DNA of 64,000 bases from Unio delphinus (Eukaryota > Mollusca > Bivalvia > Unionida > Unionidae), in assembly GCA_029339505.1 (NCBI GenBank), contig JAQISU010000094.1, forward strand, positions 6,396,001-6,460,000, given 5' to 3'. Shown here in pieces: positions 58,483-64,000 of this stretch. The notes beneath the pieces are model-generated. The model had not been told where the DNA came from. It saw only the letters and a program-made list of their open reading frames with translations, and did no database searches. Made by a program: the position numbers and the translations under genes. How positions within the stretch are numbered: position 1 is the stretch's first letter; every line of letters begins with the position of its first letter.

Positions 58483-59368
58483 GTATCCAAGCCATATAAG
58501 GTAATTCAATTATATATTTGCACAAAAATCTTAATTTCTAAACTTTCTATGCTAGAGAATTCAAATTGAATTTTTAAAAAAATACTAATACATTCATACT
58601 AACACATGAAACATGGGATTTCCAAAAACTGACTGCTTTTTATATATAATAAATGCATTCATTAGATATTGGGAATTTCTAAAAATACTTGAGTAATATG
58701 TGAAAACTCACTCTACCAAGACTGGGGGTGAACTATTCTGTTCCATGAGTAAAAGGTGATCTAGAACAAAATCTGATCCAAATGACAGAAGAAAATAAAT
58801 TAATTATATTCATTACAATTTATGTTGCTGACTATGATTTGGCATGCTTTTGCGGAGCAAAAACTGGGAATACTTGTGGCATGTTTGATCATAAAATTAA
58901 TCCCTCCACCACTGCAACTTAAATGGTTGTGTTCCAGTGTTCAACAGTAGTGATCTGAGCATTACAGTGACAAGTGTACACGTGATCTGAGCATTACAAT
59001 GACAAGTGTACAAGTGATATGAGCATTACAATGACAACAATACAAGTGATCTGAGCATTACAAAGACAAGTGTACAAGTACAGGAATATCTTAGTGATAT
59101 AAAGCTGATGTTGGCATGTAGGGATGATTTTGCTTCATAAATAAACACTACCTGATGGTCCCATTTTCCACTGGTAGTCCCAGAATTTTTAAAAAAAAAT
59201 ATTGCAATCAGCTGTTAGAAAATCTTGCTTGCCAAATATTTCCATTATTCCATTGATATTTTTAATATGTTACAATATCAGAACTGTAATTGAAAGTTTT
59301 TCTTTACTGGCATTCATCTTGATCACACAAAAGAAAGCCACTGGTTTTAAATGTATTTTTTGAATAGT
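58483..59368 (-). repeat. Right arm of a long inverted repeat
   Basis: Reverse complement of 37838-38703. The arm starts at 'TTGTATCCAAGCCATATAAG' and ends near 'TTTTAAATGTATTTTTTGAA'. It includes an expanded 32-bp tandem repeat not expanded in the left arm. The arms are 19.8 kb apart and both lie in USP32 introns (1 and 3). No inverted or direct terminal sequence marks the unit as a known transposon. Confidence 0.9.
58951..59077 (+). repeat. 32-bp repeat, about 4 copies, in the right inverted-repeat arm
   Basis: GTGATCTGAGCATTACAATG followed by ACAAGTGTACAA recurs four times with small changes. In the left arm (about 38130-38210) only two copies are present. Confidence 0.88.
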
Positions 59369-59711
59369 GGAGAAAAAACTTCTTCCATATTTTGTCTTCA
59401 TTTCTTTTCTCCTTTTAAATTTTACTCAAGTCACAAATTTAAAATAAAAGTAAACACATGTAATTGAATGTAATAACTCTTAAATTACAAAACCATTGTA
59501 TACCCTAGAGATGCAAGATTGAGAGTACAAAATCCCCTTGGGGGTCACGCTGAGTGAAAAACTAACCTTAGTGTCAAAAGTGATGTCAAATATGATGGAA
59601 TTATTCTTGGAGATGGTCTTGACATATTAGAGTCACATTATTGCATATTTCTGTATACTGTGTTGCATTATTGACAACATTGTAATTTGTAGGCAGTGAG
59701 GCAGTGATTGT

Positions 59712-59928
59712 TTGTTTGTTTTTATGGTTTAATGCCATTTTTTAGCGGCCAGTATTAATAGTGGAGGGAGAACCCGTAAAGAACCATCGACCCACGAGAA
59801 GCTACTGGCAATCGTTCTCACATACCCACATTGGCCGAATCTGAGACTCGAACCCACACAGACAGTGGTGAATGGCAGTGATCCGTAACGGAAAGCGCTT
59901 TAGACCACTCGGCCACTCGGGGGACCCT
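59712..59928 (-). mobile_element. SINE family 1 copy with 12-bp target duplication
   Basis: On the plus strand it ends with the head 'CGCTTTAGACCACTCGGCC' and starts with a TTTGTTTGTTTTTATGG tail. GGCAGTGATTGT lies at 59700-59711 and 59929-59940. Part of the 3' body around 'AGCACAATAGGC' is deleted. Confidence 0.92.
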
Positions 59929-59940
59929 GGCAGTGATTGT

Positions 59941-60566
59941 AAAGCGAGAACTATGTCTTTAAATGAAATTATTTTCCTTTGTCTATATCGTGGTGTAACT
60001 TTTGAACCCCAATTTCAAGGTCACAACAAGGAATGATAATACACTGTAATGGCCTGTTTCCTTATTCAGGAAGTCATTTTTTTTTTAAACCCTGGCATTT
60101 ACTATGATGAAACTTAACCCAGTTTCACATCTTATATTATACAACAGTAAATGAGAAATAGTCATAGCACAGTGATTGCGTAATTTAACTTGTTGCATTG
60201 AATCATGCTTAGTTTCACACATGTATAAGAAGAAATGGAAAATGAATAACATGAATAGTTTGAGTGCATGTGTACTTACCGGCTAATCTTAGTGCATTTG
60301 TCACATTGAATCCATAATAATTCATTCCGAGATTTGCAGTAGGAAGCCATATGTTTAGTCATCCCATCATAGGTCAAGGTGTGTCGGAATTTATTGCACA
60401 AACTCATCAATCAGTAATGTGAGGAAAGATGCACAGTATGAGAATTATGTTTCATTATGCATATGTAACTGTCCAGCTCACTAATTAGAATTGAATAAAT
60501 TTCAAACTAAAATTTTTTTAAATACTTTATTTCATTTGAATGTGTATACTTGCTAATAAATTCATA
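59941..60566 (+). other. Intron 3 DNA, no feature seen
   Basis: No exon or repeat end was identified. Confidence 0.4.
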
Positions 60567-61373
60567 TACTGTAGTATCATTTATTTTCGTTGGGCTCAAT
60601 TTTCGTGGTTTTGTAAAAAAAGGCATTTTCGTGGGGACTTAAATTCGTGGTTTCGCCTGTCAAATTTTGCATATTATAAGGTAGTTAATTTCATGATTTA
60701 ACCTCTACACGTACTCCAAATAAAGAATACAAAAGAATAAAACGATGCCGACGCAAACGGCGGTCACATTAATGTTTAAAACAATACTACCACCTTTTTG
60801 AGTACATATCTAAGACCCGGCAAGTTCAATACTTACAACGTGTTTTTGAAAAAGTGATTAACATCTGTCAAAGCAGACTCAGCCAACAACACTAAAGCAA
60901 TACTTCCACCTATGTGAGCACATATCAAACACCCGTCAGGATTAATCAGTTTCACCATGTTTTCGTTTGAGTGTTCAAGATCAAAGGAAGCCGACGCCGC
61001 CAACAAAACCAGACCAGTCAGTTATTAAAGTACATTTGAATGATCTCTTACTTAAACCACTGTCCATAAAGTTGCAATATCAGTACTTTATGACTATCAT
61101 GGCATTAACACAGTGGCTTAAGAGTGGTACAATTCAACTTAGATCACCCTCGGTTCCTGGACTTCCTAAGCCATCAGAAGCTGAGAACCCGGCGCAGGCT
61201 CTCGCTTACCCAAAAAAAAAAAACGGGTCGGGAATTGGGGGGGGGGGGGGGGGGGGGGGGGAGATCATCAACCTATGTGGCTCATTTTTCGTTGGGGATT
61301 TAAATTCGTGGTTTGTGGAAACCACGAAAACCACGAAAATTGATCCCCCACGAATATTGATGATACTACAGTA
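60567..61373. mobile_element. Non-autonomous DNA transposon (~0.8 kb) with ~45-bp inverted ends
   Basis: The left end TACTGTAGTATCATTTAT continues to 'CAATTTTCGTGGTTTT'. The right end, read on the opposite strand, is TACTGTAGTATCATCAAT continuing to 'CAATTTTCGTGGTTTT'. Inside, a ~120-bp unit is imperfectly duplicated ('CAATACTACCACCTTTT' and 'CAATACTTCCACCTATG'). An A12 run and a G25 run (61237-61261) lie near the right end. The 135-codon frame at 60967-61374, with its Gly run, is an artefact of this DNA. Confidence 0.85.
61237..61261. repeat. Poly-G run (about 25 G)
   Basis: Uninterrupted G run inside the DNA transposon. Its length may be uncertain in an assembly. Confidence 0.9.
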
Positions 61374-62359
61374 AACATTTGAAACACACTACATCACCAA
61401 GATATAAACATTTGAAACACACTACATCACCAAGCTTTGAAAATATTCGTATCTTTTGTATATGACTGATTGGGCTGGAATTTTTTTAGCACCAAAAAAG
61501 TGCTAGACATTATGAGTTTCTATTTAGAAATGCATATTCATGTTTGAAAAAAAAATCTTACACTTGAAACTTGTTCAAGGGTATTGACCTTGTGTTGTAC
61601 ATAAAGTTGACATTTAACAATAGTGAAACTGCCTTGGTGAATCAGTACAATCTGATTACTGTATGCTAAACTTCACAAGTTCAGATGTTTTTCAAAACAT
61701 ATAACTTCTACGTAGGCATTTTGGGATTGCAAACTACTTGCAAGATTTATTTACCTCAAACAGTGTTAAGAGTTTAACCACATGCAAAACTATGCATTTT
61801 AAAAATTGATTTGACTATTTTGTTAACATACCCTCGTGTTATGAACTAGTCCGCGTAGGGATAATATCCAAACTTAGATAATAAATCAACAACTAGAAGT
61901 TGCACTTGTTTAGTGGCAGTGGTACAGAGTGCACTACACCCAGTTTTGTAGTGATGGTGAGATTTTATAGGTGAAATGGGATTACCTAACACACAGATGG
62001 TATTCTGTAAAAGTGTGAAAGGAAAGAATAAATTAATGAGCCTCATATTGATAAAAAAAATATGTTAAAACCTATGGATTTTAATTTACACAACCACTCG
62101 CCATAAACAGAGTAGCATGTTATTACAGTATCAAACACATCTACCCCTACAACTTTAATGGTTTTAATCCAAATGAAGTATCCAGTGACAATAATAGAGG
62201 GTTCCCAGTATTAGATTACCTGTAGACTGGTTTACTGTGGTATTTTTTTCTGATGGTATGAGATTGGTATACCTGTTTCACTTTACCAGTACTTTGATTG
62301 TCTTTGTCAGTAAGGAATGTATGGAAATGCGAGTAGTTTTGTTACAAATTTAAGGCTAT
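61374..62359 (+). other. Intron 3 DNA between two mobile elements
   Basis: A 34-bp phrase 'ACATTTGAAACACACTACAT' with 'CACCAAG' occurs twice in tandem at 61374-61435. No exon is supported. Confidence 0.5.
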
Positions 62360-63198
62360 TGTTACGGCTATTGGATTTAATTTATTTATTTTTTTAAATG
62401 TTAAATCCAAATTTGTTATTTTGCCTTTAAAATGAATTGATTGGGAGATTTTTTCTAGAATGTTCAGGCTGCCTTAGATTCTCTAATTGTAAACAAGTTT
62501 TGACCTTGGCTTGTTTGACCTAAATCCTGACCTTGCTTTAGACATTGTCAACAAGCCTCTAAAATTATTGGTCAATTTCAAGGACAACATTTTTATTTTT
62601 AGTTCTTAGGGGTAGGAAAAATCTAGAGTATGTTATTTTTAGTAAAGGTAGTCTCTTTCTGTGACCTTCTATGAACTTCTATCAATTTCTAGAAAATCAC
62701 ATGATTCCTCTTGTTTACGAGGGAAAAACAATATATATAGCTGTGTTTTAGAAGCTAACTTTAGTAGAATATAAATTGGGCTTATTTTAAAGAAGTTGTG
62801 CATTTTCAGTTTGAGTTAATATCTTGTTCTGGACTGTGTCAATTCGTTGGAAAAGAAGAATTATTCTATTTATCTGGAAAAGGACATATGTTTCATAATT
62901 TCATCTGGATGATTTAAAAACAAGAACTGCATCACATGACATTGTCAGCCATTTTGGATTATTACATTGTCAAGATTCGAACCTGGAACTATTAGAACAT
63001 TTATTTATTAGGACTTCTAATTTCATTAGTGGATTATTTTTGTGAATTTCATATTTGTTGGATTTGATTCTCTAAAACAGTAAGTTCATTTATTTTATGA
63101 AAATAATTGTACTTAATAAATTCATTGTTTAATTTATACAAGCTTGTTAGTTTTCACTCTTTCTGTGTTGCTGCTTATTCGAGCCTAAGCATGTAACA
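62360..63198 (+). repeat. Putative 5' LTR (839 bp)
   Basis: It starts TGTTACGG and ends GTAACA, giving the usual TG...CA ends within a 6-bp inverted repeat. Inside are a TATA-like AATATATATAGC at about 62729-62740 and AATAAA at 63115-63120, in the order expected for a promoter and polyadenylation signal. The boundaries cannot be confirmed without the 3' LTR. Confidence 0.7.
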
Positions 63199-63205
63199 TA
63201 GAAAC

Positions 63206-63223
63206 TGGGGGCTCATCCGGGAT
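63206..63223 (+). promoter_or_regulatory. Primer-binding site, tRNA-Pro-like
   Basis: TGGGGGCTCATCCGGGAT, seven bases after the LTR end, differs at one position from the well-known tRNA-Pro-type primer-binding site. This is where reverse transcription of the element RNA would be primed. Confidence 0.82.
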
Positions 63224-63328
63224 TGAGATTGAGATTTGAGATTTGAGATAAATTTGAATTTAAATTTGAATTTCCCCTAGTTTTTGCAAATTTTAAATCT
63301 TTAGTGAGACTGACACGCTTGTATCAAA

Positions 63329-64000
63329 ATGACATCAAAGGTAGAAATATTTCTTTCTAATCCTACCCAGGAGCAATTAAACCTTTTCAAAAAAGACGAG
63401 TTGGTTCAACTTGCCAGAAAATACGATCTTTCTGAAGTCAAGGCTTCTTTAACGAAACAAGATATCAAAAAGATTTTGGTCCAGTATTTGGTAGAACAGG
63501 ATGTTTTTGAACAAAGTGCTTTGATTCCAGTCAGTAAGTCTACACCAGACTCTGACATTAAACTGAAGGAATTAGAATTAAAATTCAAGATGGAATTAGA
63601 GTTGAAGAAGCTGGAATTTCAGAGAGAGAGTGAATTAGAGTTAAAGAGGCTGGAGTTTCAGGAAAAGGAGAAAGAGAGACAGGAAAGGGAGAAAGAAAAA
63701 CAAATTGAATTACAAAAAGAGCAAATGCGGATTGATAGAGAGAAAGAGGAGAAAGAAAGACAATTACAATCTGAATTAGAGTTTAAGAAACTGGAATTTC
63801 AGGAAAGGGATAAAGAAAGACAATTACAATTTGAAAAAGAGGAGAGAGAGAGATAGGAAAAGGAGAAGGAAAAACAATTACAATATGAAATTAGAATGAA
63901 GCTGGCAGGTGAGAATCACCATCATACTTCAAATCAAAATTTTGATTTAGCAAGGAATATTAGATTAGTGCCCCCTTTTAAAGAAAAAGAAGTAGACAAA
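63329..64000 (+). CDS. Gag-like protein of the LTR element, partial, with an in-frame TAG
   Basis: Gag forms the particle that packages element RNA. The ATG at 63329 follows a 105-base leader after the primer-binding site and opens 175 codons. Residues about 16-56 (LNLFKKDELVQLARKYDL, then KQDIKKILVQYLVE) resemble a helix-extension-helix, SAP-like fold. Residues about 80-175 are extremely rich in Glu, Lys and Arg with repeated LEFQE phrases, a probable long coiled coil. A TAG at 63854-63856 stops the frame, yet the same frame continues open and gag-like to the window end (MKLAGENHH, then ARNIRLVPPFKEKEVDK, a phrase typical of the start of the gag core). One point mutation would explain it. 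Programmed read-through is possible but unsupported. Confidence 0.75.

Larger units (their letters stand above)
62360..64000 (+). mobile_element. 5' end of a Ty3/gypsy-like LTR retrotransposon, cut by the window edge
   Basis: The element is read from the 5' LTR (62360-63198), a primer-binding site (63206-63223), an untranslated leader and the start of gag (63329). Its pol region and 3' LTR lie beyond the window. It sits in intron 3 of USP32 in the same orientation as the gene. Assignment to Ty3/gypsy is by the primer-binding site and the gag type, not by pol. Confidence 0.82.

Noticed and set aside
60967..61374. 135-codon frame with a glycine run
   Set aside because: It spans an inverted-end DNA transposon and a poly-G run and has no recognisable domain.

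Overview
The window is AT-rich, intron-rich, repeat-rich animal DNA. I infer a lophotrochozoan invertebrate, most likely a mollusc. The evidence is very long introns, many tRNA-derived SINEs, CR1/L2-like and RTE-like LINEs, hAT and piggyBac remnants, a Ty3/gypsy-like LTR element, and a USP32 orthologue clearly diverged from the vertebrate protein. Nothing prokaryotic was seen. Most long reading frames belong to mobile elements or are accidental.

Layout. 1-2074: degenerate repeats with a 35-bp minisatellite. 2075-14487: a 74-bp satellite of about 90 plus 8 monomers with large duplicated blocks, split at 8736-13865 by a minus-strand CR1/L2-like LINE that has lost its frames but keeps recognisable ORF1 and ORF2. 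14488-23797: gene-free DNA with a duplicated segment, a 30-bp minisatellite, several SINEs and a diverged ~150-bp repeat. 23806-24049: a small hAT-like element just upstream of the only cellular gene recognised.

That gene is the 5' end of USP32, a membrane-associated deubiquitinase, on the plus strand. Exon 1 is 24461-24518, exon 2 is 38857-38984 and exon 3 is 49516-49621. Splice sites are consensus, the phases join, and the encoded N-terminus matches USP32 almost residue for residue. Exon 4 was not found, so intron 3 probably runs past the window end.

The introns hold the rest. Intron 1 has a 5'-truncated RTE-type LINE with a perfect 14-bp target duplication (27455-30153), a second hAT-like MITE, and a very decayed LINE relic (33845-37105) in which one reverse-transcriptase segment has become an 88-bp tandem repeat. 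Intron 2 has a ~1.8-kb DNA transposon, a dead piggyBac-like transposase and SINEs. Intron 3 has nested SINE/hAT/SINE insertions, a ~0.8-kb inverted-terminal-repeat element and, at the right edge, the 5' LTR, primer-binding site and gag start of a Ty3/gypsy-like element.

The most unexpected structure is an ~870-bp inverted repeat (37838-38703 against 58483-59368, about 90% identical where aligned by eye) whose arms flank exons 2 and 3 of USP32. Also notable are the satellite monomer, which carries back-to-back splice acceptor-like and donor-like motifs, and the LINE-derived minisatellite. All similarities were judged by eye; no search was run.
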